Shown here: positions 44,368 to 53,345 of the stretch, piece after piece
Position numbering within the stretch: position 1 is the stretch's first letter
How the letters are laid out: every line of letters starts with the position of its first letter
Assembly (NCBI RefSeq): GCF_001941625.1
Contig: NZ_CP016076.1
Location: 6,184,001-6,248,000, forward strand
Direction of reading: 5' to 3'
Origin: Actinoalloteichus fjordicus
Lineage (GTDB): Bacteria > Actinomycetota > Actinomycetes > Mycobacteriales > Pseudonocardiaceae
Length of the DNA: 64,000 nt
The notes under the pieces: model-generated
The model's input: only the letters and a program-made list of their open reading frames with translations
Database searches by the model: none
What the model was told of the DNA's origin: nothing
Program-made: the position numbers and the translations under genes

Positions 44368-46035
44368 ATGGAGCACCACATCGCCGAGGACGGCGTCGAC
44401 CACACCACCCCTGAGCCGCGCGTGGCGGTGGCCGCGCTGATCCGCGCCGCCGGGGTGCACGGCCTCCGGCTCAGGCGGGTGCTCGCGATGCTGGTCGCGG
44501 GCTGGCACTCGGTGGAAGACCTGATCAGGACGCAGGCGACGCCTCGACGCACCGTGGAGGAGCTGCTGGCCGCTACCGGGACCGACCTGGGACGACGGCG
44601 CGTCGACGGCCGCGAGCTGGTCCGCATCCGCCCCGAGTGCGCCGCCGACTACCGCGCCGAGTTCGCCACCGCCGAGCTGCCCGCGCCCGTCGACCAGGCG
44701 CCCGCGGCAGCCCGGCTGTCGGAGTCGCTGCGGGCCGCCGTCCGGGCGGACGTCGCCGCCGTGCCCCCGCCGATGGCTGCGCTGGACCACGTCCAGGCCA
44801 CCCCGGAGAGCGTGCTGCGTCGGGCCGCATGGCTGGCGTCACACTATGACCTGGACAACGCGTCGGTGCTCTTCCTCGGCGACCACGATCTGACCTCGAC
44901 TGCGCTGGGACGCCTGCACCCCGACCTGGCGATCACCGTCGTCGACGTCGACGATCGAGTGCTGGCGCACATCGACCGGATCGCGGAGCGCGAGGGACTG
45001 CGGATTCGCTGTCTGCACGCCGATCTGCGCTTCGGACTGCCGCCCTCGGTGCTCGGTACCTCGGACCTGGTCTTCACCGACCCGCCGTACACGCCGGAGG
45101 GCGTCGGACTGTTCACCGCCCGCGCTGCCGAGTGCCTCCGAGACGGTGGACGGGTGCTCATCGCCTACGGATACAGCGATCGCACGCCTGCGCTCGGGCT
45201 GAAGGTGCAGCAGCGACTGCACCGGCTGGGCATGTTGTTCGAGGCGATCCTGCCCGACTTCGACCGATACGACGGGGCACAGGCGGTCGGGAGCGCCAGC
45301 GATCTGTACGTGTGCAGGCCGCTCGGCTCGGGAACGACCCGGCGCGGCGACACCCGCATCTACACCCACGGACCGCAGTCCGGCGAGTCGACCGGCGGGC
45401 CGAGTGCGGCAGCGCTCGACGCGCTGCGCGGGCTGGTGTCCGCACCGACCCCGTTGCCGGTGGTCGAGGCCGAGTGGACGAGTCCGACCACCGGTGACGC
45501 CGCGCTGATCGACGCGATGGCCGACCCAGGGCCGTGGCTGTTCCGGGTGCTGGCGGCGGCGAACACCCGACAGCTGGGCGTGCTGGTGCGCAACAACCAT
45601 CCCGACCTGCTCGACGCGGCGGCACAGCGGGCGCTGAGCGATCTCGTCGGCGCGAAGTTCCGGCTGAAGTTCCATCGGAGCACCCCGGACGGCAGACACG
45701 CCGTGGTGGTGGCGTCCTCGATCGCAGCGTCCAGCGCAGCGGAGCCGGACGCGACGCGGCCGGCCGCCGAGAGCTCGATCGCGGGCGCCCTGCTGCGCAA
45801 GGCCCACGGCCGGATCGCCAACGTATGGCGGGAGGCGCTGATCCGCCGGGAGTCGGCGCGCGGTCGGACGCTGACGAAGAACCAGGCTCGCGACCTGGTC
45901 CTTGCCTCGGCGCCCCGCCGCGACGAACTCGACCTACGGCTGATCGACCTGCCCCGCCACCGGGTCGCCGCAGTGCTGGCCGCCGCCGACCAACCTGCGG
46001 CCGAGGACGCGTCGGCCGCCGGGTCGGCCGAGTAG
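44368..46035 (+). CDS. Branched-chain polyamine synthase-like (BpsA/DUF43-type) protein
   Basis: 555 residues from ATG 44368 (an in-frame ATG at 44341 is possible). N-terminal winged-helix-like region (GLRLRRVLAMLVAGWHSVED). The core reads ALDHVQATPESVLRRAAWLA, VLFLGDHDLTSTAL, ITVVDVDDRVL and DLVFTDPPYTPEGVGLF, matching N4-bis(aminopropyl)spermidine synthase, where the G-D-x-D and D-P-P-Y segments bind the aminopropyl donor and polyamine. The C-terminal ~230 residues (FRVLAAANTRQLGVLVRNNH ... NQARDLVLA) extend beyond the archaeal enzymes. In thermophiles the enzyme makes branched polyamines; in mesophilic actinomycetes the role is unknown. Confidence 0.8.
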   Translation: MEHHIAEDGVDHTTPEPRVAVAALIRAAGVHGLRLRRVLAMLVAGWHSVEDLIRTQATPRRTVEELLAATGTDLGRRRVDGRELVRIRPECAADYRAEFATAELPAPVDQAPAAARLSESLRAAVRADVAAVPPPMAALDHVQATPESVLRRAAWLASHYDLDNASVLFLGDHDLTSTALGRLHPDLAITVVDVDDRVLAHIDRIAEREGLRIRCLHADLRFGLPPSVLGTSDLVFTDPPYTPEGVGLFTARAAECLRDGGRVLIAYGYSDRTPALGLKVQQRLHRLGMLFEAILPDFDRYDGAQAVGSASDLYVCRPLGSGTTRRGDTRIYTHGPQSGESTGGPSAAALDALRGLVSAPTPLPVVEAEWTSPTTGDAALIDAMADPGPWLFRVLAAANTRQLGVLVRNNHPDLLDAAAQRALSDLVGAKFRLKFHRSTPDGRHAVVVASSIAASSAAEPDATRPAAESSIAGALLRKAHGRIANVWREALIRRESARGRTLTKNQARDLVLASAPRRDELDLRLIDLPRHRVAAVLAAADQPAAEDASAAGSAE

Positions 46036-46484
46036 CCGCCCGTCCGAACCGCGCCGCGTCCGAACCGGGCCGGGCCGGGCCGGGCCGGGCCGCCGAGTCC
46101 GAGGACTTCGACGTCGGGACTCGGCGCACCCCGGGCTGGCCCGACGCCCGCCGGTCCGGGTCCGGTACGAAAGGGCCGACGGCACCGGGCAGGCACACAA
46201 CGGCCCCGGCAGAACGCACCCCGGGCGCCGAGTCCACGGCATCAGGTCGACGGCCCCGAGACCGGCGGACGCCCCGAGCGGTGCCCGCCCCGATACCCGA
46301 CCTGGAGCGAGCCCGCTGCCGCGAGTCGAATCCGATCGCAGGGTCCGGTCACCGCAGACAGATCACCCACCGGACCGCGACCGGACAGCGAAGCCGTCGT
46401 CCGGCGGGCCGAGCAGGCAGGACGCCAGGCGCCGGGCGGCACCCGGGCACCCGCACCCGCCAGACGGGCGCAGATCGCCTCGGC
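46036..46484. other. Intergenic region between converging genes
   Basis: No gene seen. It contains a simple-sequence tract of five perfect CGGGC units (46066-46090) just after the stop at 46035, which could form structured RNA and end transcription. Confidence 0.5.
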
Positions 46485-49400
46485 TCAGCCCGCCCGAGGC
46501 ACGTGCAACGGGCCGAGGTCGAGCACGGCGCGGAACTCCTTGGCAGGCACCGGCCTCGAGAACAGCCAGCCCTGATACGCGTCCACCCCGACGCCCCGCA
46601 GCACGTGGAACTGGGTCGCCGTCTCGACGCCCTCGGCGACACAGCTGCGATCCATCGCCCTGGCCATGTCGACCACGGCCCGCGCCACGGCGAAGTCGGA
46701 GGGATCGTTGCCGACCCCGGCGACGAATCGCCGATCGACCTTGATGATCTGCGCGGGCAGGTCCTTGAGCCGGGCCAGCGAGGAGTAGCCGGTGCCGAAG
46801 TCGTCGACCGCGAAGCGCACGCCCCGGTCCACCAGCTCGCCCATCGTCTGTCTGGTTCTCGAAGGCAGGTCGACCAGGCTGGTCTCGACGAGTTCCAGGA
46901 TCACCCGGTTCCAGTCGATCCCGGCCTCTTCGACGGCGTGCGTCACCGAGTCGACGAAGTCGGGAACGCCGGGCACCAGACCGGCCAGGTTCACCGCCAC
47001 CGCGACCGGCCTGCCGTCGACCTGCGGCCACGTCGATGCCTCCCGCAGCGCGGTCCGCAACACCCAGCGGTCCAGGTCCCGCAGCAGGTCGCCCTGTTCG
47101 GCCACCGGCAGGAACACGTCGGGGGCGAGCAGGCCGCGCTCGGGATGCGGCCATCGGACCAGGGCCTCCGCCGTCTGCACGGCGCCGTCCGGCCCCACCA
47201 CCGGCTGATAGTGCAGAACCAGCTCGTCACGGGTCAGCGCCTCGCGCAGCTGCCCCTCCAGGTGGACCTGCCGGTCGGCCGAGGCCATCAGGGCGGCGCT
47301 GGCCAGCGCGACCCGACCCGCACCCTCCCGCTTCGCCTCGAACATCGCCGCGTCGGCGAACCGCAGCAGGTCGGCGCCGCTGGCCCGTGAGCCGTTCGGC
47401 ACGGCGGCGCCGATCGAGGCCGAGACCCGCACCAGCTGACCGTGCACGGGAACCGCCGTCCGCAACAGCCCCGCGACCCGCGTCGCCAGGGCGTCCACCC
47501 CGCCGACGGCGTCGATGTCCGAGCAGATCACCACGTACTCGTCACCGGAGAGCCGCGCCGCGGTGCAGCCGGGGGGCAGGCCGCCCTCCAGCCGACGCGC
47601 CAACGCGACCAGCAGTTCGTCGCCCGCGTCGTGGCCGAGCGAGTCGTTGACGCGCTTGAAGTTGTCGATGTCGCAGAACAGCACCGCCACCCGGCTGCCG
47701 TCCGGGCCGCTGAGCAGCCCGGCCAGGCGTTCCTTCACGGCCGCCCGGTTCGGCAGTCCGGTGAGGTCATCGTGGGTTGCCTGGTGCCGCAGGGCCTCCG
47801 CGGCCCTGCGTCGCTCGGTGATGTCCTGGAAGACGATCAGCCAGAACTGGCGGCCGTCGTCCTGCACCGAGCGGGAGACGTGCAGTTCGCAGTAGACGGG
47901 CTCGCCGTCGGAGCGGACCAGCAGCCGTTGCGGCACCTTCGTCCGCTTGACGTCCAGTCCCGCGATGCGGGCCGCCGACCGCGCCCTGGCCTCGCGTTCC
48001 TGCGGATGGGTGAGCTGGTCGGCCGACATGCCTCGGATCTGGTCGAGGTCATAGCCGAGCAGGTCGCACAGCGTCTCGTTGGCGTCGATCAGCCGCTCTT
48101 CGTGATCGAAGATGCCGATGCCGACCGGGGCGATGGACACCAGGTCGGCGAACCGCTGACTGGTCCGGCGGACCTTGGCCTCCGCAGCGCGCTGCCCGGT
48201 GAGGTCCTGGGTGATGCCGACGACGCGAGGGGTCCCGTCCGCCTCTAACGTGATCGCGCCACTACACCGCACGATGCGGATCGAGCCGTCGTCTCGAATC
48301 ACGCGGTGTTCGCATTCCGAGGGCTGCTGATCCACCAGCAGGGTGTGCCAGAGTCCGTCGACGGTCGACCGATCCTCGGGATGCACGCCGTCGAGGTATC
48401 GCTGGTAGGTGATCTCGACGTCGTCGGCGACGCCGAAGATCTCCCGCAGGACCGGCGACCAGGAGACATGGTCGGATGCCGGGTCCCACGACCAGAAGCC
48501 GAGGCCCGCGCCGCGCTCGGCGTCGAAGAGCCGTCGGCGCTCCGCCCGCAGCTCGGCCTCCAGTTCACGTTGCGCGGTCACGTCCTGCACGGTGCCGTGT
48601 CGGCGGATCACCGCACCGTTCTCGTCGAGTTCGGCACGCATCCGGCAGGCGTATCGCCGTTCTCCGGTGCGATCGCGCAACTCGACCTCGCCCGGCCTGC
48701 CGTCGACGTGATCGAGCAGGCTCACGGCCACATCGCGGTCCTCGGGATGCACCGCTGCCAGCAGCTGTCTGTCGTCGCCCGTGAGTTCGAGCAGCCGTTC
48801 GCGCAGCACTTCGCTGCACCGACGGGAACCGAACGGCTCCTCCTGGGTGAAGCTGCCGAGTCGGGCGATGCGCTGGGCCTCCAGCAGCCAGGCGCGTTCC
48901 TCGGCGAGTGCCTCGGCCGCGATCCGCTCCTGGGTGACGTCCGTGGCGAAGCCGACGAGGAACTCGGGCAGCCCGGCCGCATCCCTGGTGATCGTCGCCT
49001 TGGCGAGGAGCCGCCGCACCGGACCGTCGGGCGGCTGGACCCGGTACTCGAAGACGAAGTCCTCCAGCCGCTCGGTCTGTTCGGCGGCGAGGTTGATCAG
49101 CCGTTCCCGATCGTCGTGATGCAGCAGGCCGACGATGCCTGCAAAGTCCAGGGGCGCCCCGCCGGGCTCACGGCCGTGCAGCACGAACAGGCCCGGTGAC
49201 CAGTGCCCGACGCCGTCGGAGAGCCGGTACTCGAAGGAACCGATGCCCGCGTCGATCTGGACCTCGCGAAGCCGCTGCAATTCCGCCCGCACCTTCGACG
49301 ACGGACCGGTGTCCGGGAGATCGACGAGCAATACGGTGCGCAGCGCCTGCTCACCCGATTCGGGGGGCAATCGCACCACTCGAACGGGAACAGTCGAACC

Positions 49401-49640
49401 ATCCGTGCGCGTGACCCGATCGGACCCGCCGTCCGGGTCTGCGGTGACATCGAGCTTGCGGCCGATCAACGCCACGGCGGAGTCCGCCCGCAGCAGCCGC
49501 ACGAAGTCCTCGTTGGCCGCCTGGATCAACCCCTGGGGGTCACAGCGGACCGCAGGGACGTCGAATGCGGACAGGCCGATGTCCTGATCGAGAACACCGG
49601 CACCGTCCAGGCCCCCGAGCTGCTCGACCTGATCGGTCAC
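46485..49640 (-). CDS. Multi-PAS GGDEF-EAL cyclic-di-GMP signalling protein
   Basis: 1051 residues from GTG 49640 (GGGAGGAT upstream). About five PAS/PAC units fill residues 20-620 (e.g. GSFEYRLSDGVGHWSPGLFV, GFWSWDPASDHVSWSP, IAPVGIGIFDHEERLIDANE). The GGDEF domain (~620-790) has DDLTGLPNR but the active-site loop reads S-G-D-E-Y. The EAL domain (~800-1045) has E-A-L-V-R-W, ELVETSL, DDFGTGYSSL and KVDRRFV, i.e. intact catalytic residues. Hence probably an active phosphodiesterase with a weakened or regulatory cyclase domain. No membrane segments, so it is cytosolic; in actinomycetes c-di-GMP controls development through BldD. Confidence 0.93.
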   Translation of the reverse strand: MTDQVEQLGGLDGAGVLDQDIGLSAFDVPAVRCDPQGLIQAANEDFVRLLRADSAVALIGRKLDVTADPDGGSDRVTRTDGSTVPVRVVRLPPESGEQALRTVLLVDLPDTGPSSKVRAELQRLREVQIDAGIGSFEYRLSDGVGHWSPGLFVLHGREPGGAPLDFAGIVGLLHHDDRERLINLAAEQTERLEDFVFEYRVQPPDGPVRRLLAKATITRDAAGLPEFLVGFATDVTQERIAAEALAEERAWLLEAQRIARLGSFTQEEPFGSRRCSEVLRERLLELTGDDRQLLAAVHPEDRDVAVSLLDHVDGRPGEVELRDRTGERRYACRMRAELDENGAVIRRHGTVQDVTAQRELEAELRAERRRLFDAERGAGLGFWSWDPASDHVSWSPVLREIFGVADDVEITYQRYLDGVHPEDRSTVDGLWHTLLVDQQPSECEHRVIRDDGSIRIVRCSGAITLEADGTPRVVGITQDLTGQRAAEAKVRRTSQRFADLVSIAPVGIGIFDHEERLIDANETLCDLLGYDLDQIRGMSADQLTHPQEREARARSAARIAGLDVKRTKVPQRLLVRSDGEPVYCELHVSRSVQDDGRQFWLIVFQDITERRRAAEALRHQATHDDLTGLPNRAAVKERLAGLLSGPDGSRVAVLFCDIDNFKRVNDSLGHDAGDELLVALARRLEGGLPPGCTAARLSGDEYVVICSDIDAVGGVDALATRVAGLLRTAVPVHGQLVRVSASIGAAVPNGSRASGADLLRFADAAMFEAKREGAGRVALASAALMASADRQVHLEGQLREALTRDELVLHYQPVVGPDGAVQTAEALVRWPHPERGLLAPDVFLPVAEQGDLLRDLDRWVLRTALREASTWPQVDGRPVAVAVNLAGLVPGVPDFVDSVTHAVEEAGIDWNRVILELVETSLVDLPSRTRQTMGELVDRGVRFAVDDFGTGYSSLARLKDLPAQIIKVDRRFVAGVGNDPSDFAVARAVVDMARAMDRSCVAEGVETATQFHVLRGVGVDAYQGWLFSRPVPAKEFRAVLDLGPLHVPRAG

Positions 49641-49987
49641 GGCTTCATCCTCCCGCTCGCGCGACGTGGCATGCAGTCGACTGCGCGGACGGTCCGTCCG
49701 CGTCGACGGCGATCGACCGACGGCGTCGGAACGCCACCTGTCAGTGCCTACCCGACGCCTGCCTTCGGAGTCACTCCGCCAGACCGGGCCGGGGCCCCGG
49801 TGGGCCCCGGCCGATCAGGCATGTTCGGCGGGCTGAAAGCTTCGCCAATCAAGTGACAGCCTTTCAGGTGACTCCTCAATGCGCACCCGATGACGCCGTT
49901 TCGACGATCTTTTTTCGTCGCGTCTGCAGAGTGTCACTCTGCACCCGATCGTCCCGGCCCAGTCCCCCTGATCGGGCGACTGCACGG
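49641..49987. other. Intergenic region with a 19-bp palindrome
   Basis: TGCAGAGTG-T-CACTCTGCA (49925-49943) is a perfect palindrome with a 1-nt centre; next to it is a T6 run (GATCTTTTTTCG). CTGAAAG/CTTTCAG (49833-49839, 49861-49867) is another inverted pair. The region lies downstream of the malic enzyme and upstream of the c-di-GMP gene, so these may be the latter's control elements. No gene and no c-di-GMP riboswitch core seen. Confidence 0.45.
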
Positions 49988-51154
49988 CTACTCGGCGGCA
50001 CGGGCCACCGCGTCGGCCACGGCGGGTGCGACGCGCGGGTCCAGGGCGCTGGGCACGATGCGGTCGATGGACAACTCCTCCGCCGCCACCGAGGCGATCG
50101 CCTCCGCCGCCGCGAGCTTCATCCGCTCGGTGATGCGCCGGGCTCCCGCGTTCAAGGCGCCCGCGAAGACGCCGGGGAAGGCCAGGACGTTGTTGATCTG
50201 ATTCGGGAAGTCGCTGCGCCCGGTGGCCACGACGGCCGCATGGCGGGCGGCGATCTCCGGGTGCACCTCCGGGTCCGGGTTGGACAGGGCGAACACGATC
50301 CCGTCCGGAGCCATCAACTTCAGCGAGGTCTCGGGCACCTGAGCGGAGGAGACTCCGATGAAGACGTCGGCGCCGGTCAACGCCTCGTCCAGACCGCCGG
50401 TACGCCCGGCCGGGTTGGTCTCCTCGGCGAGGGCCGCCTTGATCGGGTTCAGATCGCCGCGTCCCGCGTGCACGATCCCCCGCGAGTCGAGCACCGTGAC
50501 GTCCGCGATGCCCGCCGCGACCAGGATGCGCGCGCAGGCCACCCCGGCCGCGCCCGCTCCCGAGACGACGACGCGCAGGGAGCCGGGATCACGGGAGAGC
50601 ACGGTCGCCGCACCCCGCAGCGCGGCGAGGACGACGATCGCCGTGCCGTGCTGGTCGTCGTGCATGACCGGGCAGTCCAGGGCCTCGATCAGCCTGGCCT
50701 CCAGCTCGAAGCAGCGCGGCGAGGACACGTCCTCCAGGTTGACCGCGCCGAAGGACGGGCGCAGCCGCACGAGAGTCTCGACGATCTCGTCGACGTCGGT
50801 GGTGTCGAGCACGATCGGGATGGAGTCCAGCCCGCCGAAGGCCTTGAAGAGGGCGGCCTTGCCCTCCATCACCGGCAGTGCCGCCCTCGGGCCGATGTCA
50901 CCGAGGCCGAGGACGGCGGTGCCGTCGCTGACCACCGCGACCAGTCGGCCGGTCCAGGTGTAGTCCCTGGCCAGTGCTGCGTCGCGGGCGATGGCGCTAC
51001 TGACCCGCGCGACGCCGGGTGTGTAGGCGATGGACAGGGCACGGGAGTCGGCGAGCGAGGTGCGCACGCTCACCCCGAGCTTGCCGCCCTCGTGGGCCAG
51101 GAAGATCTCTTCGTCGGTCAACCGACCGGTCGCCTGATCGTTCAGTGCGGTCAC
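49988..51154 (-). CDS. NAD(P)-dependent malic enzyme
   Basis: 388 residues from GTG 51154, chosen because GAGGGA precedes it and homologues begin near TDEEIFLAHEGGKLGV; the frame stays open to GTG 51295, adding 47 Arg/Pro-rich residues. It decarboxylates malate to pyruvate. Motifs: SIAYTPGVARV, YTWTGRLVAVVSDGTAVLGL, MEGKAALFKAFGGLDSIPI, VNLEDVSSPRCFELE, FPNQINNVLAFPGVFAGAL. The dinucleotide fold has VVVSGAGAAGVACARIL. This is the short bacterial form without a phosphotransacetylase domain. It supplies pyruvate, which with ald and kgd nearby links TCA intermediates to nitrogen metabolism. Confidence 0.95.
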   Translation of the reverse strand: MTALNDQATGRLTDEEIFLAHEGGKLGVSVRTSLADSRALSIAYTPGVARVSSAIARDAALARDYTWTGRLVAVVSDGTAVLGLGDIGPRAALPVMEGKAALFKAFGGLDSIPIVLDTTDVDEIVETLVRLRPSFGAVNLEDVSSPRCFELEARLIEALDCPVMHDDQHGTAIVVLAALRGAATVLSRDPGSLRVVVSGAGAAGVACARILVAAGIADVTVLDSRGIVHAGRGDLNPIKAALAEETNPAGRTGGLDEALTGADVFIGVSSAQVPETSLKLMAPDGIVFALSNPDPEVHPEIAARHAAVVATGRSDFPNQINNVLAFPGVFAGALNAGARRITERMKLAAAEAIASVAAEELSIDRIVPSALDPRVAPAVADAVARAAE

Positions 51155-51837
51155 GACATCCCTCACGGTGGGAGACAGGTTGGGGTGCTCGCGGCGGCGG
51201 ACCGCCTGCGGTGAGGCCCGGCGAGGTGGTGGCACCGGTGCGGCGGTATCCGTAGAGGCGAGCGGTGCCCTCGAAGGACGTTGAGTGAGGAGCACGAGGC
51301 GAATCAGCGGTGCCGATCAGTCTGGCAGTCCGGCCCGAGCCCCTCCAAACGACGTCCCGCGAAAGGTGAGCAATATTTCATTGAAACGACGATTCGGTTA
51401 GCAAGACGTCCGTTCTGATTGTTGAGAATTCTTCTGACAGTCAGGTCTTCACTCATTCCTGCTCGGCTACCCGAATCATCCGTTCCCGGCGTCCTCACCC
51501 GGGCCCACCGCATCCGTCGTATACCCCGGTCGGCCGAACAGGCCAACGGCGGCGTCCGAATGCGAGAGCCGAGCGGGAGCAGCATCTCGCACCCGGATCG
51601 AGGACGGCCCGAGTCCAGGTCGGAAGTGCATCGGCGCAGGCACCCGGCGGGCGGCTCCGCGCCGCCGCCCCGGCAGGCTCGCGATCGGCTCGACGCGGGC
51701 AGGCGGGGCGCCCTCGCACGTCAGCGCCCCGGCCGACCGCCGGACGAACCAGCCACGGCACACCGCCCACTTGTGACGCCGACGGCTCTCGGCGAGCCCG
51801 TCCGTCCGCGCCGCGACGCGGACTAGGCTCGTGGCTC
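51155..51837. other. Intergenic region with AT-rich promoter-like core
   Basis: 51360-51450 is AT-rich (AGCAATATTTCATTGAAACG) and holds the 11-bp palindrome CTGACAGTCAG (51434-51444), probably promoter/operator sequence for the divergent malic enzyme and epimerase genes. 51155-51295 could encode an N-terminal extension of the malic enzyme. Confidence 0.45.
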
Positions 51838-52452
51838 GTGCGAGTACGAGAGCTGAGCATCGACGGCATCTTCGAGTTCATCCCGAGAAAATTCCCCGAC
51901 TCGCGTGGGTCGTTCGCCGCGCCGTACCAGGAGGACGTCTTCACCGAGGCGGTCGGGCACCCGCTGCGACTCGGGCAGGCCAACAACAGCGTCTCCCGAC
52001 GCGGGGCGATCCGCGGCGTGCACTTCGCCGACGTCCCGCCAGGCCAGGCCAAGTTCGTCTACTGCACGCGCGGCTCGATCCTCGACGTCGCCGTGGACCT
52101 GCGGGTGGGGTCCCCGACCTTCGGTCACCACGACACCGTGCGGCTGGACGCCGAATCGTCCAACTCGGTCTATCTGCCCGAGGGCATCGGCCACGCCCTG
52201 CTCGCCCTCGATGACGACACCGTCGTGTCCTATCTGTGCTCCGAGGGCTACCGCCCCGGTCACGAGCACGGGGTGAACCCGCTGGACCCCGAGCTGAAGC
52301 TGCCCTGGCCGAGCGACATCCCGCTGCTGCTGTCCGACAAGGACCGGGACGCGCCCTCGCTGAACGAGGCGCTGGCCGCGGGGCTGCTGCCGGATCACCA
52401 GACGTGCCTGGAGCACTACGGCAGGCAGCGCACGATGGTCGAGCTGCGATGA
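51838..52452 (+). CDS. dTDP-4-dehydrorhamnose 3,5-epimerase family protein
   Basis: 204 residues from GTG. RmlC-type cupin: FEFIPRKFPDSRGSFAAPYQ, QANNSVSRRGAIRGVHFADV (catalytic His), GSILDVAVDLRVGSPTFG and SVYLPEGIGHALLALDDDT. The family epimerises dTDP-4-keto-6-deoxyhexoses at C3 and/or C5 for rhamnose or antibiotic sugars. No other rml gene is adjacent, so the exact sugar is open. The stop overlaps the phosphatase ATG (ATGA). Confidence 0.9.
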   Translation: MRVRELSIDGIFEFIPRKFPDSRGSFAAPYQEDVFTEAVGHPLRLGQANNSVSRRGAIRGVHFADVPPGQAKFVYCTRGSILDVAVDLRVGSPTFGHHDTVRLDAESSNSVYLPEGIGHALLALDDDTVVSYLCSEGYRPGHEHGVNPLDPELKLPWPSDIPLLLSDKDRDAPSLNEALAAGLLPDHQTCLEHYGRQRTMVELR

Positions 52453-53054
52453 CCGCCGAAAAACCGCCGGAATGGCCTGCAGGCGCGGTCTACCTGCTGC
52501 GGCACGGCGAGACCGAGTGGTCGGCCACGGGCAGGCATACCGGTGTCACCGACCTCTCCCTGACCACGCGGGGAAGAGACGAGGCGCGTCGAGCGGGCGA
52601 ACTGCTCGCCCGGCTGCGAGGCGACGCGCCGCCGCCGCTCGTGCTGACCAGCCCGCGAGCCCGCGCCAGGCAGACCGCCGAACTCGCGGGCCTCACCGGC
52701 GAGGTCGTTCACGAGCTGGCGGAATGGGACTACGGCGACTACGAGGGCCGCACCACGCCCGAGATCCGCGAGCAGGTGCCGGACTGGACGATCTGGAGCA
52801 GGCCGACGCCGAACGGGGAGACCTCGGCCGAGGTGGGCCGCCGCGCCGATGCGGTCCTGACGACGGTGTCGACCCGAAGCGCGGGTCGCGACGTCGTCCT
52901 GGTCTCCCACGGCCATCTGCTCCGGGTGCTGATCGCCAGGGCCCTCGGGCTGCAGCCCGACCAGGGCGTCAGATTCGCCCTCCAGACCGCCGCGATCACG
53001 GTGCTCGGTGCGGAACGCGGAGTGCCCCAGCTCCGGAGCCTCAACCTGCGCTGA
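52449..53054 (+). CDS. Histidine phosphatase family protein
   Basis: 201 residues, coupled to the epimerase. The phosphoglycerate-mutase-like catalytic motif is YLLRHGETEWSATGRHTG, with the second signature VVLVSHGHLLRVLIARAL; the acidic residue is in ELAEWDYGDYEG. It removes phosphate from a small metabolite via a phosphohistidine. Substrate unknown; the adjacent sugar epimerase suggests a sugar phosphate (inference). Confidence 0.93.
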   Translation: MTAEKPPEWPAGAVYLLRHGETEWSATGRHTGVTDLSLTTRGRDEARRAGELLARLRGDAPPPLVLTSPRARARQTAELAGLTGEVVHELAEWDYGDYEGRTTPEIREQVPDWTIWSRPTPNGETSAEVGRRADAVLTTVSTRSAGRDVVLVSHGHLLRVLIARALGLQPDQGVRFALQTAAITVLGAERGVPQLRSLNLR

Positions 53055-53345
53055 CGGCAGGCACGTCCAGGACCGGCCGCAGCCGCCACGATCGGCGGTC
53101 GGCCACGGACGACGGCGGCTCGACGATCCCGCAGCGCAGCGGTCGTCGACGTCGCCGCACGCAGGGCCGCGCCCCCGGGGGCGCGCCTCGGGACTCCCTC
53201 ACCGGACGAACCGCCGCCGGACCACCCCCAAACGGCAGTCTCGCCTTCGCCTCGCGGCCGATGGCAGCGATGATCGGGGGCGGCTCGACGCCGAGGGCGG
53301 GCCCGGTTCTGGTTCCGGCGCCGACCCGCGAGGAGGACGACAGCC

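Noticed and set aside
46066-46090. (CGGGC)5 tract as a possible CRISPR or regulatory array
   Set aside because: It is a simple-sequence tract of 5-bp units with no spacers; no CRISPR repeats or cas genes occur in the window.
49641-49987. A c-di-GMP riboswitch upstream of the GGDEF-EAL gene
   Set aside because: No GEMM-type conserved core is present on the minus strand; only short palindromes are seen.
51155-51295. A 47-residue N-terminal extension of the malic enzyme
   Set aside because: It is Arg/Pro-rich without conservation to the family, and the GTG at 51154 has a better ribosome-binding site; kept only as an alternative.
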